A stretch of DNA of 28,406 nt, from the NCBI GenBank assembly GCA_004552485.1, contig SFOH01000026.1:1-28406 (forward strand), in the 5' to 3' direction. Every line of letters begins with the position of its first letter. The first letter of the stretch is position 1. The stretch is from Bacteroidales bacterium (lineage in GTDB: Bacteria > Bacteroidota > Bacteroidia > Bacteroidales > Muribaculaceae). This document shows, in pieces, positions 15,006-22,737 of the stretch. The notes beneath the pieces are model-generated. The model worked only from the letters and a program-made list of their open reading frames with translations. It made no database searches and was not told the origin of the DNA. Made by a program: the position numbers and the translations under genes.

Positions 15006-15356
15006 ATGACAGAATTTCTCTCCGAGTGGCACATCCTGGGCCTCGTAATCGGCCTCGCCACCTTCCTCATCATAGGCATTTTCCACCCCCTTGTCATCAA
15101 GGGCTACTACTACACGGGGCTGCGCTGCCGACCCTGGTTCGCCGCCGCCGGCGTAGCCTTCATAGGCCTGAGCGTGTGGGTCAGCTCGCTGACGCTCAGC
15201 ATCTTATGCGGCGTGGTGGCCTTCAGCTGCTTCTGGAGCATCCTTGAGGTGACCCAGCAGGCCGAGCGCGTGCGCAAAGGCTGGTTCCCGAAAGGCCCGG
15301 CACAGCTGCGCGAAGAGGCGAAAGCCGCCGAAAAAGCCGCCGCGGACGCCAAATGA
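15006..15356 (+). CDS. DUF4491 family small membrane protein
   Basis: A 116-residue protein with three hydrophobic segments (about 9-30, 42-58 and 62-80) and a charged, Ala/Glu/Lys-rich C-terminal tail (EEAKAAEKAAADAK). The sequence HPLVIKGYYYTGLRCRPWF between the first two spans and VRKGWFPKGP after the third are family hallmarks. The family is common in gut Bacteroidota and Firmicutes and its function is unknown. The gene stands alone between divergent promoters and the pheS promoter. Confidence 0.8.
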   Translation: MTEFLSEWHILGLVIGLATFLIIGIFHPLVIKGYYYTGLRCRPWFAAAGVAFIGLSVWVSSLTLSILCGVVAFSCFWSILEVTQQAERVRKGWFPKGPAQLREEAKAAEKAAADAK

Positions 15357-15395
15357 GGCCCCGCGGACACTCTTTGTGCCGTTTTTTGAAAATTC

Positions 15396-15429
15396 TTTGC
15401 CGCTAAGTCGCGAAAATTCCGTACCTTTG
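15396..15429 (+). promoter_or_regulatory. Promoter of pheS
   Basis: TTTG at 15396-15399 and TACCTTTG at 15422-15429 are 22 bp apart, giving a leader of about 30 bases before the ATG at 15465. I see no T-box or leader peptide. Confidence 0.6.
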
Positions 15430-15464
15430 CACGTTATTCCCAACAGATAAATCATATCATAGCT

Positions 15465-16484
15465 ATGCTTGACAAAATAAACTCACTGAAGGCGGAAGTT
15501 GAAGCCCTCACCGCCGGCGACGCCGCCGAGGTGGAGGCCCTCCGCATCAAATACCTCAGCAAGAAAGGCATCATCCCCGCCCTGCTCGTTGAATTCCGCA
15601 GCGTCCCCGCCGACCAAAAACGCGCTATCGGCGTGGCAATCAACGAACTGAAGACGCTTGCCACCGACAAAATCAACGCCCTGCGCGAGAGCGTCGAGAC
15701 TCAGGCTGCCGGCTCCGAAGGCCTCGACGTCACCCGCTCCGCCGCCGCCGTGAAGCTGGGCACGCGCCATCCCCTCTCGCTCGTCCGCGAAGAAATCATC
15801 GACATCTTCCGCCGCCTGGGCTTCACCGTGGCCGAGGGTCCGGAAATCGAAGACGACTGGCACGTGTTCTCGTCGCTGAACTTCGCCGCCGACCACCCCG
15901 CCCGCGACATGCAGGACACCTTCTTCATCCAGCGCAACCCCGACGTGCTGCTGCGCACCCATACCTCCAGCGTCCAGAGCCGCGTCATGGAGAACAGCAA
16001 GCCCCCCATCCGCATCATCTGCCCCGGACGCGTCTACCGCAACGAGGCCATCTCGGCCCGTGCCCACTGCTTCTTCCACCAGGTCGAGGCCCTGTACGTC
16101 GACCGCAACGTCAGCTTCGCCGACCTGCGCCAGACGCTGCTCTACTTCGCCCGCGAGATGTTCGGCCCCGAGACACAGATCCGCCTGCGTCCCAGCTACT
16201 TCCCCTTCACCGAACCCTCCGCCGAGATGGACATCTCCTGCGACCTCTGCGGCGGCAAAGGCTGCGGCTTCTGCAAAGGCACCGGCTGGGTCGAGATTCT
16301 CGGATGCGGCATGGTCGACCCCAACGTCCTCGAAGCCTGCGGCATCGACTCGAAAGTCTACTCCGGATTCGCCCTCGGCATGGGCATCGAACGCATAACC
16401 AACCTGAAATACCGCGTCAAGGACCTGCGCATGTTCTCCGAGAACGACACGCGCTTCCTCGACGAATTCACCTCGGCCCACTAA
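15465..16484 (+). CDS. pheS: Phenylalanine--tRNA ligase alpha subunit
   Basis: A 339-residue class II aminoacyl-tRNA synthetase subunit, the usual length. An N-terminal coiled coil binds tRNA (residues 1-85). The catalytic part has HPLSLVREEIIDIFRRLGF, FHQVEALYVD and motif 3 (GFALGMGIERI). RLRPSYFPFTEPS and the Cys-rich CDLCGGKGCGFCKGTGW precede the active-site segment. It works as an alpha2-beta2 tetramer with PheT, whose gene is not adjacent here. Between this gene and nth, 95 bases hold a structured segment but no clear terminator, so read-through into nth is possible. Confidence 0.95.
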   Translation: MLDKINSLKAEVEALTAGDAAEVEALRIKYLSKKGIIPALLVEFRSVPADQKRAIGVAINELKTLATDKINALRESVETQAAGSEGLDVTRSAAAVKLGTRHPLSLVREEIIDIFRRLGFTVAEGPEIEDDWHVFSSLNFAADHPARDMQDTFFIQRNPDVLLRTHTSSVQSRVMENSKPPIRIICPGRVYRNEAISARAHCFFHQVEALYVDRNVSFADLRQTLLYFAREMFGPETQIRLRPSYFPFTEPSAEMDISCDLCGGKGCGFCKGTGWVEILGCGMVDPNVLEACGIDSKVYSGFALGMGIERITNLKYRVKDLRMFSENDTRFLDEFTSAH

Positions 16485-16497
16485 TCACCCCTCCCCG

Positions 16498-16559
16498 GGC
16501 CCGTAACCCGCGCGGTTACTGTGTCGCAGCACCATGCGCTGCGACGCGGTAGCCGGGCC
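16498..16559 (+). other. Three-way-junction-like fold in the pheS-nth gap
   Basis: GGCCCG at 16498-16503 pairs with CGGGCC at 16554-16559, enclosing two perfect hairpins, GTAACC/GGTTAC (16503-16508 with 16514-16519) and GTCGCAGC/GCTGCGAC (16523-16530 with 16538-16545). No T-tract follows, so it is not a classical terminator. It may be an mRNA processing or stability element, or a repetitive palindromic unit. Confidence 0.4.
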
Positions 16560-16579
16560 GCCTTAACCACTTTTCCGAC

Positions 16580-17272
16580 TTGAAGATCGCCGACAGATAC
16601 AAAGAGGCGCTCCGCCGTTTCGAGGAGGAGATGCCCATGCCCGAGACCGAGCTGCACTATGCAGACCCGTTCCAGCTCCTCGTGGCCGTGATACTCTCCG
16701 CACAGTGCACCGACAAGCGCGTGAACATGGTCACGCCCGAACTCTTCCGCGCATTCCCCACTCCGCAGAAGCTCGCCGAGGCCGAGCCCCAGGAGCTCTA
16801 CGAGTACATCAAAAGCATCTCCTACCCCAACAACAAAACCAAGGCACTCATCGGCATGGCCAAAGCGCTGGTCGAGCGCTTCGACGGACAGGTGCCCGAG
16901 GACATCGACGACCTGCTCACGCTCCCCGGCGTGGGACGCAAGACTGCCAACGTGATGCTGGCCGTCGTCTTCAACAAGCCCGCCATGGCCGTCGACACCC
17001 ACGTCTTCCGCGTCTCAAACCGCCTGGGCCTCACCAACAACTCGCGCACACCGCTGGCCACCGAGAAAACGCTGATGAAGCACATCCCCGCCGAGGCCAT
17101 ACCCAAGGCCCACCACTGGCTCATTCTCCACGGCCGCTACGTCTGCACGGCGCGCAAGCCCGACTGCGAAGGCTGCTACCTCGCCGACATCTGCAAGAAA
17201 CGTGCCGCCGACCTCCGTGCCGCCGCCAAAGACACTCCGCCTGCCGCGAAAAAGCCTGCCGCGAAAGCCTGA
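16580..17272 (+). CDS. nth: Endonuclease III (DNA glycosylase/AP lyase)
   Basis: A 230-residue base-excision repair enzyme that removes oxidised pyrimidines and cleaves at the abasic site. The helix-hairpin-helix LPGVGRKTANV contains the catalytic Lys121, and the catalytic Asp139 is in AVDTHVFRV. The 4Fe-4S cluster ligands are in the correct CX6CX2CX5C spacing at Cys189, 196, 199 and 205. The start is a TTG (16580); it gives an N-terminus aligning with E. coli Nth, whereas the first ATG (16634) would remove a conserved helix. The C-terminus has a 20-residue Ala/Lys-rich tail (ending AAKKPAAKA) that is not part of the core fold. Confidence 0.93.
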   Translation: MKIADRYKEALRRFEEEMPMPETELHYADPFQLLVAVILSAQCTDKRVNMVTPELFRAFPTPQKLAEAEPQELYEYIKSISYPNNKTKALIGMAKALVERFDGQVPEDIDDLLTLPGVGRKTANVMLAVVFNKPAMAVDTHVFRVSNRLGLTNNSRTPLATEKTLMKHIPAEAIPKAHHWLILHGRYVCTARKPDCEGCYLADICKKRAADLRAAAKDTPPAAKKPAAKA

Positions 17273-17310
17273 CCGCAAGGCGCCCGCCACGAACCTTAAT
17301 TCGCCTATCC

Positions 17311-17760
17311 ATGAACAGAACCATCACCCTGAATATGAACAAAAAACGTACTTTAGGACAGCTCATTAAATATGCCATCGTCGGATGCATGAACACCATC
17401 CTCACCCTCGGCGTAATCTTCGTGTGCAAGAGCCTCCTCGGCGTCAACGAGTACGTTTCGAACGGCATAGGATACGTTGTCGGCATCATCAACTCCTTCC
17501 TGTGGAACCGCTCGTGGGTCTTCAACAGCCGCGACGGCCACATGCGCAGTCAGGCTGTGCGCTTCCTGGCCGGCTTCTTCATCTGCTACGCCATCCAGCT
17601 TCTGATAGTGTGGCTCATCAACAAGTCGTGGTTCGGCGAGACGCAGTACAACATCCTCGGCTTCGTGCTCAGCGGCTACGGCGTCGCCACCCTCATCGGC
17701 AACGTCGCCTACACCCTCTGCAACTTCATCTACAACAAAATCTTCACCTTCAAGAAGTAA
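17311..17760 (+). CDS. GtrA-like membrane protein
   Basis: A 149-residue protein with four predicted membrane spans. The pattern GQLIKYAIVGCMNTILTLG in the first span, then NSFLWNRSWVF between spans 2 and 3, and YNKIFTFKK at the end are hallmarks of the GtrA/DPMS-associated family, thought to help flip lipid-linked sugars for polysaccharide glycosylation. No partner glycosyltransferase is adjacent. An alternative start at 17335 (MNKKRTLG) is nearly as good. It lies 38 bases after nth and may be cotranscribed. A strong hairpin follows. Confidence 0.82.
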   Translation: MNRTITLNMNKKRTLGQLIKYAIVGCMNTILTLGVIFVCKSLLGVNEYVSNGIGYVVGIINSFLWNRSWVFNSRDGHMRSQAVRFLAGFFICYAIQLLIVWLINKSWFGETQYNILGFVLSGYGVATLIGNVAYTLCNFIYNKIFTFKK

Positions 17761-17780
17761 TCCCCACCCGGGAATAAATG

Positions 17781-17823
17781 CGCAGCGCCCCGCCACGGAA
17801 ATTGTCTGTGGCGGGGCGCTGCG
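17781..17823. terminator. Strong GC hairpin between convergent genes
   Basis: A perfect 16-bp inverted repeat (17781-17796 with 17808-17823) lies between the GtrA-like gene and the minus-strand MBL gene. No long T-tract follows, so it acts mainly through the very stable stem. Confidence 0.75.
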
Positions 17824-17845
17824 TATAGTTACGTGTTTTGGGGGA

Positions 17846-18589
17846 TTAGGCGGGGTTGGCGGCGGGGAGCTTGATGGAGAGGGTCTGGCCGACTTCGGCG
17901 AAGGCGTGGAAGCGGGTGGCGCAATCGGCCGGAACGGGATAGTTGCGGAAGTCGGTGGCGGCGCTGTGGCCCTGGGTGTGCATGGGGATGAAGTTGTCGA
18001 CGCGTACGGTGGAGACGAACTCGGCGGCGCCGGCAGCGAAATCGTCGCCGAGGCGGGGGTCAACCTCCATGAATGCGAGGTTCACTTCGGGAACGGCAGC
18101 GGCTATGCGGCGCGTTGCGATGGTGAACTGTGAGGCCATGCGCTGTGCCTCGCGGGCGTCTTTGACGTCGTAGTGGCGCGGGCTGAGGTCGCCGCCGTAG
18201 AAGATGGTCTCGCCGTCGGCGGTGGTGATGAGGAAGGAGATGCCGGCGTCGGTAGCGGAGAAGGCCTCGATGGTGAGGGCGCCCATCACATCCTCGATGC
18301 GGTCGCCGGCGGAGAGGCCCACGGCCTGCACTTCGGTGTTGCCGGCGAAGCTAAGCACGTCGTTTGCAAGCACATACATGTGCTTGTGGTTCTGGCCAAG
18401 CTTGAAGATTTCTTTGTTGAAATGGTCGGGATGGGAGTTGCTGACGAAAAACACCACGGGGAGCTCGGGGTTGTTTTTCAGCAGGTGGGTCAGTGCGTGA
18501 GCGGGGTCACGGTAATAGTCGAAAACGAGGAGAATGTTGTCGGTCTTGACTGCGAATCCGCAGTTGTCGAGATAAGTAACTTTAGCCAT
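17846..18589 (-). CDS. UlaG-like metallo-beta-lactamase-fold hydrolase
   Basis: A 247-residue protein starting MAKVTYLDNCGF at 18589; an ATG at 18640 would only add a poorly conserved 17 residues. The metal motif reads NSHPDH (residues 51-56): the first His of the usual HxHxDH is Asn, as in some members of the Lactamase_B_3/UlaG-like branch. FYGGDLS (near 140), FMEVDPRLG and MHTQGHS carry plausible remaining ligands. The substrate is unknown. It is last in a minus-strand run of four genes, 65 bases after the second MBL-fold protein, to which it is not closely related. Confidence 0.8.
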   Translation of the reverse strand: MAKVTYLDNCGFAVKTDNILLVFDYYRDPAHALTHLLKNNPELPVVFFVSNSHPDHFNKEIFKLGQNHKHMYVLANDVLSFAGNTEVQAVGLSAGDRIEDVMGALTIEAFSATDAGISFLITTADGETIFYGGDLSPRHYDVKDAREAQRMASQFTIATRRIAAAVPEVNLAFMEVDPRLGDDFAAGAAEFVSTVRVDNFIPMHTQGHSAATDFRNYPVPADCATRFHAFAEVGQTLSIKLPAANPA

Positions 18590-18654
18590 AGTAGTATGTT
18601 TTTCAATGTGTTTGTCAATGCGTTGCGCCCATACCGCCATGGCCGTGCCGAGGC

Positions 18655-19425
18655 TCAGGGGGTATGGACGGTGAGGCCGTCAAAGGCAATCCTCACATTG
18701 TCGGGCAGGAGTGGTTCCACGGAGGCGTGAAGGCCCATCTGATGGCAGAGATGCGTGAGGTATGCCACTCGGGGTCTTACTGTTCTTATAACGTCCAAAG
18801 CCTGCTGTAAGTTCATGTGGGAGGGGTGAGGAGTGAGCCTCAGCGCGTTGATGACGAGGGTGTCCGTTCCGGCCATTTTCTCGAGCGTGCCGTCGACAAG
18901 TGCCTTGCAGTCAGTGATATAGGAGAGTGGGCCGATGCGGTAGCCGGTGATACGCATTGTTTTGGTGTGCATGACGGGCAGCGGCGTCACCAGGTCGGAC
19001 CCGACCATAAATGGCTGTGTGTCATCGATTTCGTAGAGGGCGAAGGTGGGCACGCCGGGATAGAGGTGGGAGCTGAACGAATACGGGATGCGCGCGCGAA
19101 GGTCGGCGGCGACGTTAGGCTGGCAATAGACCGGGAAATTGGGATGCGGGCCGCAATAGGGGCGCATGTCGTCGATGCCGCCGACGTGGTCGTAGTGGAC
19201 GTGGGTCAGCAGGACGGCATCGAGGTCGGGCGAACCGGCCTGCAGCATCTGCTGGCGGAAGTCGGGGCCGCAGTCGATGAGGATGTTCTGTCCGCTGTCC
19301 GTGCGGACGAGCGCCGAGCAGCGCAGTCGGTTGTCGCGCGGGTCCTTGCTGGTGCACACCATGCACCGGCAGCCGATTTGGGGCACGCCCGTCGACGTTC
19401 CTGTTCCTAAAAACCTTATCTCCAC
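18655..19425 (-). CDS. PhnP-like MBL-fold phosphodiesterase
   Basis: A 256-residue protein starting MEIRFLGTGTSTGVPQIGC. A canonical zinc motif HVHYDH lies at residues 75-80 and is followed by GGIDDMRPY. The early cysteines (Cys19, 21 and 24, GCRCMVC) are the extra structural-zinc site seen in the PhnP branch, which cleaves cyclic phosphodiesters of sugars. A general RNase Z-like relative is an alternative. No phosphonate-lyase genes are present, so the substrate is unknown. Confidence 0.85.
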   Translation of the reverse strand: MEIRFLGTGTSTGVPQIGCRCMVCTSKDPRDNRLRCSALVRTDSGQNILIDCGPDFRQQMLQAGSPDLDAVLLTHVHYDHVGGIDDMRPYCGPHPNFPVYCQPNVAADLRARIPYSFSSHLYPGVPTFALYEIDDTQPFMVGSDLVTPLPVMHTKTMRITGYRIGPLSYITDCKALVDGTLEKMAGTDTLVINALRLTPHPSHMNLQQALDVIRTVRPRVAYLTHLCHQMGLHASVEPLLPDNVRIAFDGLTVHTP

Positions 19426-19476
19426 TGTCTTATCTCTTTTTGTCTGTTTTTCGAATTCAGTAAAAATGCCGGCGAG

Positions 19477-20424
19477 CTACTTGCGGAAGCGGCTCAGGCG
19501 TCCGTCCTCGAAGAAGAGGTAGGTGCCGTCGCCGTATGACCAGCGCTCCACCATGCCGGCCGTGGAGGGCAGGTGCAGGTACTCGAGGGGAGCACCAAGG
19601 GCCAGGCGACACTCGTCGGGGGTCATGCCCTCGCGGATGCGCGACTGGCGGATGAGCGCCCAGGTGTCGTCTTCGATGGAGGGATACTGCTTGCGCGGGT
19701 CCGTGAACGAGAAGAGCGTCTCGAAGTTGCGGGTGGCGATGCGGCTGTTGCCCACGGTCATGTACAGGCCGAGGGTATCGGCCACGCCCTCCTCCGTGAA
19801 TGTCACGCGCAGGGGGTAGTTGGCATTGCCGGGGGTGACGTCGGTGATGCGCACGGTCACATAGCGCAGGCCTTTCACCTCCGAACCGTCCGCGCGGAAT
19901 CGCCTCGGCGTGAGTATATAATATGTGTTGCCGACCAGACGGTTGCGCACGGTGCCGACCATGTCCATGTCGACGGTGAACGGAATCTGAAGCGAGGAGT
20001 CGGCATTGAAGGCGCGGCGCGTCATCGTCGGGCGATAGACGAGGCGGTTGCCGCTGCTGTCGGTGAACGCCAGCTGCACGGTCGGGTCTTCGGTGAGGCC
20101 GGGAACATCCGAGACATCAGCGAAGCGGAGAACCGTGCCGGCCAGCGAGTCGGGCACGCGCGCTGCCGCGCCGTCCACGCCGGGCGTGAACAGCAGCGAG
20201 ATGCGGTTGTCGGTGACCCACAGGCGCTTGCCGGCCTGCCAGTGGCGCGGCGACTGAGGCGCGGCGTCAGCGAGGAACTGCTTCTCGGGTGTAGCAATTT
20301 CCTCGCGGTGACGGATGTCGCGGTCGGTGATGACAGGCGTGGACTCCACGCCGGTGAAGCAGCCCTGGAGAGCCACTGCCGCCAGCGCCGCCAGTATCAG
20401 CGTATGTGCCTTGCGCAGAGTCAT
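19477..20424 (-). CDS. Bacteroidota lipoprotein with BamE/SmpA-like C-terminus
   Basis: A 315-residue protein. The ATG at 20424 overlaps the stop of the oligopeptidase gene (ATGA), so the two are translationally coupled. Its signal peptide ends in VALQGC, a good lipobox (Cys at about residue 23), so it is anchored in the periplasm or outer membrane. The middle (about 60-250) is beta-rich. The last 50 residues (IREGMTPDECRLALGAPLEY, then VERWSYGDG and LFFEDGRL) match the short SmpA/BamE-like fold, which also occurs in unrelated lipoproteins. I do not recognise a named family, and a role in outer-membrane assembly is only suggested by that tail. Confidence 0.75.
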   Translation of the reverse strand: MTLRKAHTLILAALAAVALQGCFTGVESTPVITDRDIRHREEIATPEKQFLADAAPQSPRHWQAGKRLWVTDNRISLLFTPGVDGAAARVPDSLAGTVLRFADVSDVPGLTEDPTVQLAFTDSSGNRLVYRPTMTRRAFNADSSLQIPFTVDMDMVGTVRNRLVGNTYYILTPRRFRADGSEVKGLRYVTVRITDVTPGNANYPLRVTFTEEGVADTLGLYMTVGNSRIATRNFETLFSFTDPRKQYPSIEDDTWALIRQSRIREGMTPDECRLALGAPLEYLHLPSTAGMVERWSYGDGTYLFFEDGRLSRFRK

Positions 20425-22547
20425 TTGCCGGGCGTGATGCCAAGGTTCTTGAACACGAACGAATAGATGTCGGCCCACTCGTCGATGACTTTGGCCACGG
20501 GCTTGCCGCCGCCATGGCCGGCCTTGGAGTCGATGCGGATGAGTTTGGGATTGTCGCCGGTTTCGGCAGCCTGGAGCGCGGCGGCATATTTGAAGGAGTG
20601 GGCGGGGACTACGCGGTCGTCATGGTCGGCGGTGGTGACCATAATCGAGGGATAATGCACGTCCTTGCCGCTGCGGATGCTGTGCAGGGGCGAGTAGGCC
20701 AGCAGGTACTCGGCCATCTCGGGGGAGTCGGCGCTGGTGCCGTAGTCGTGGGCCCAGTTCCAGCCGATGGTGAACAGATGGTAGCGCATCATGTCCATGA
20801 CGCCCACACGGGGAATGGCCACGCGGAACAGCTCGGGACGCTGGTTAACGACGGCGCCGACGAGCAGACCGCCGTTAGAGCCGCCCTCGATGGTGAGCAT
20901 CTCGGGGGAGGTCCAGCCTTCCTTGACGAGGTATTCGCCGGCGGCGATGAAGTCGTCGAAGACGTTCTGTTTCTGCATCTTGGTGCCGGCCAGGTGCCAT
21001 TTCTCACCATATTCGCCGCCGCCGCGGAGGTTGGCCTGGGCATAGATGCCGCCGTTCTCCAGCCAATAAACACGGTTGGGCGAGAAGGAGGGCTCGAGCG
21101 AGATGTTGAAGCCGCCGTAGCCGTAGAGGTAGACGGGATTCTTGCCGTTGCGCTCGATGCCTTTCTTGTAGGTCAGGAACATGGGCACGCGTGTGCCGTC
21201 CTTCGAGGTGTAGAACACCTGCTCGGTCACGTAATCATCGGCATTAAAGCCGTTTATCTCGGTGTGTTTCAGGAGTTTGGCGGTGTCGGTTTCCTTGTCG
21301 TAGACGTAGATGGCGCCCGGATCGGTGAACGATGCGAAGCGATAGAACACCTCGGGATTCTTCTTGGAGGTTGAGAACGAGACGTTGCCGAAGGAGGGCA
21401 GTTTCACGGGGTGGCGCAGCTTGCCGTTGGCGAGGCTGTAGAGGTAGGCATGATGGCTGGCATCCTCTAAGTAGGTGACAATCAGGTCGTTCTCGGAGAT
21501 GTCCGCACCGACGATGACCTTGTCCGATTCGGGGACAATCTCGCGCCAGTTCTCAGGCTGGGGCGCGGAGAGGGGTGCGGCCACGATGCGGTAGTTGGGG
21601 GCGTCTTTGGAGGTGAGCATGTAGACAGTGCCGTCGATGACGTCAATGACGAGGATGTTGTCGTCCTGGCTGTCGGTGACGGTCTGCCACTCGGCACCGG
21701 GCTTGTGCAGCTCTTTGATTTTAAGCGCGTTGCCATTGCCTTGGCCGCCGATAGAGATTACGAGCGCCGTGGCTTTGTCGTCGGTCCAGGCCTGGTGGAA
21801 GTGCAGGGGCGCGTTGCGGTCTTCGAAGGCGATGACGTCCTCGCTCTGGGGCGTGCCGAGTTTGTGATAATAGACCTTGTGGAACTCGTTGGCGTTTGAG
21901 AACTCCTTGCCGGCCTCGGGCGAGTCGTAGGCGCTGTAATAGAAGCCGTCGCCGTCCCAGGAAATCTCGGTGAACTTGGCCCATTTGATGTGGTCGTCGC
22001 GCAGCTTGAGCGTGGCGGGGTCGAGCACGAAAATCTCCTCCCAGTCCGAGCCGGAGCGCGAGATGGTGTAACCCAGGTTCTTGCCGTCCGGACTCATCCA
22101 CACGCCCTTGAGGGCCACGGTGCCGTCGGTAGACAGCGCGTTGGGGTCGAGGACAACCTCAGCGTCGTCGCCCTGCGGAGTGGCCGAGCGGTAGAGAACC
22201 GACTGGTTGCGCAGGCCGTCGTTGTTGAAGAAATAGTATTTTCCGTCGGGATACTTCACCGGCAGGCCGTATTTGCCGTAGTTGTTGAGGGCGGTGAGGC
22301 GTTTGTGGATGTCGGCGCGGAAGGGGATGGCGTCGAGATAGCCGCGTGTCACGGCGTTCTCGGCCTCGACCCATTTGAGGGTGGCCGCCGCCGTGTCGTT
22401 CTCGAGGGGACGGTAGGGGTCGGCGACCTGGTGGCCGAAGTAGTTGTCGACAGTGCCGTCCTGGGGAGCGGCCGGATACGTGAGTTTCTGAGCGTTCATT
22501 GCAAGTGTTGCGGCCGCAGCGACGGCCGTCAGGACAATCTTGTTCAT
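20421..22547 (-). CDS. Prolyl oligopeptidase (S9A), exported
   Basis: A 708-residue serine peptidase with an N-terminal signal peptide (MNKIVLTAVAAAATLAMNAQ), so it works in the periplasm or outside the cell. It cuts short peptides after proline. The N-terminal beta-propeller runs from about 70 to 430 and the alpha/beta hydrolase domain follows. The nucleophile Ser557 lies in EGGSNGGLL, the Asp in HDDRVVPAH (about 642) and His678 in GHGGGKP, at almost the same positions as in porcine enzyme. All catalytic residues are present. It is the first gene of the minus-strand block and shares a divergent promoter region with the sulfatase-fold gene. Confidence 0.93.
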   Translation of the reverse strand: MNKIVLTAVAAAATLAMNAQKLTYPAAPQDGTVDNYFGHQVADPYRPLENDTAAATLKWVEAENAVTRGYLDAIPFRADIHKRLTALNNYGKYGLPVKYPDGKYYFFNNDGLRNQSVLYRSATPQGDDAEVVLDPNALSTDGTVALKGVWMSPDGKNLGYTISRSGSDWEEIFVLDPATLKLRDDHIKWAKFTEISWDGDGFYYSAYDSPEAGKEFSNANEFHKVYYHKLGTPQSEDVIAFEDRNAPLHFHQAWTDDKATALVISIGGQGNGNALKIKELHKPGAEWQTVTDSQDDNILVIDVIDGTVYMLTSKDAPNYRIVAAPLSAPQPENWREIVPESDKVIVGADISENDLIVTYLEDASHHAYLYSLANGKLRHPVKLPSFGNVSFSTSKKNPEVFYRFASFTDPGAIYVYDKETDTAKLLKHTEINGFNADDYVTEQVFYTSKDGTRVPMFLTYKKGIERNGKNPVYLYGYGGFNISLEPSFSPNRVYWLENGGIYAQANLRGGGEYGEKWHLAGTKMQKQNVFDDFIAAGEYLVKEGWTSPEMLTIEGGSNGGLLVGAVVNQRPELFRVAIPRVGVMDMMRYHLFTIGWNWAHDYGTSADSPEMAEYLLAYSPLHSIRSGKDVHYPSIMVTTADHDDRVVPAHSFKYAAALQAAETGDNPKLIRIDSKAGHGGGKPVAKVIDEWADIYSFVFKNLGITPGK

Positions 22548-22626
22548 TTATTTATATGGTGTTGGTGTCTGAAAAAATTGGTCTATTGGAGAGGGTTTGG
22601 AGCGCGGCCTGAGCCGGCGCCAACTG

Positions 22627-22684
22627 CAAAGTTACGGATTATTTGTCAAAAAAGCTGATATTTAAGTTTTTTTTCCTACTTTTG
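22627..22684. promoter_or_regulatory. Divergent promoter region between the oligopeptidase and transferase genes
   Basis: The minus strand carries TAACTTTG at 22627-22634 and the plus strand TACTTTTG at 22677-22684, both exact TAnnTTTG matches pointing away from each other. Clear -33 boxes are not visible. Confidence 0.5.
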
Positions 22685-22737
22685 TATCACGGTAGGCGCG
22701 TGCACGCGAAGCCCGCAACGCGGCCGCCGTCCTCATT

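Noticed and set aside
16705..17310. Long frame upstream of the GtrA-like gene, fused to it
   Set aside because: It runs out of frame through the nth gene; the real start is at 17311 or 17335.
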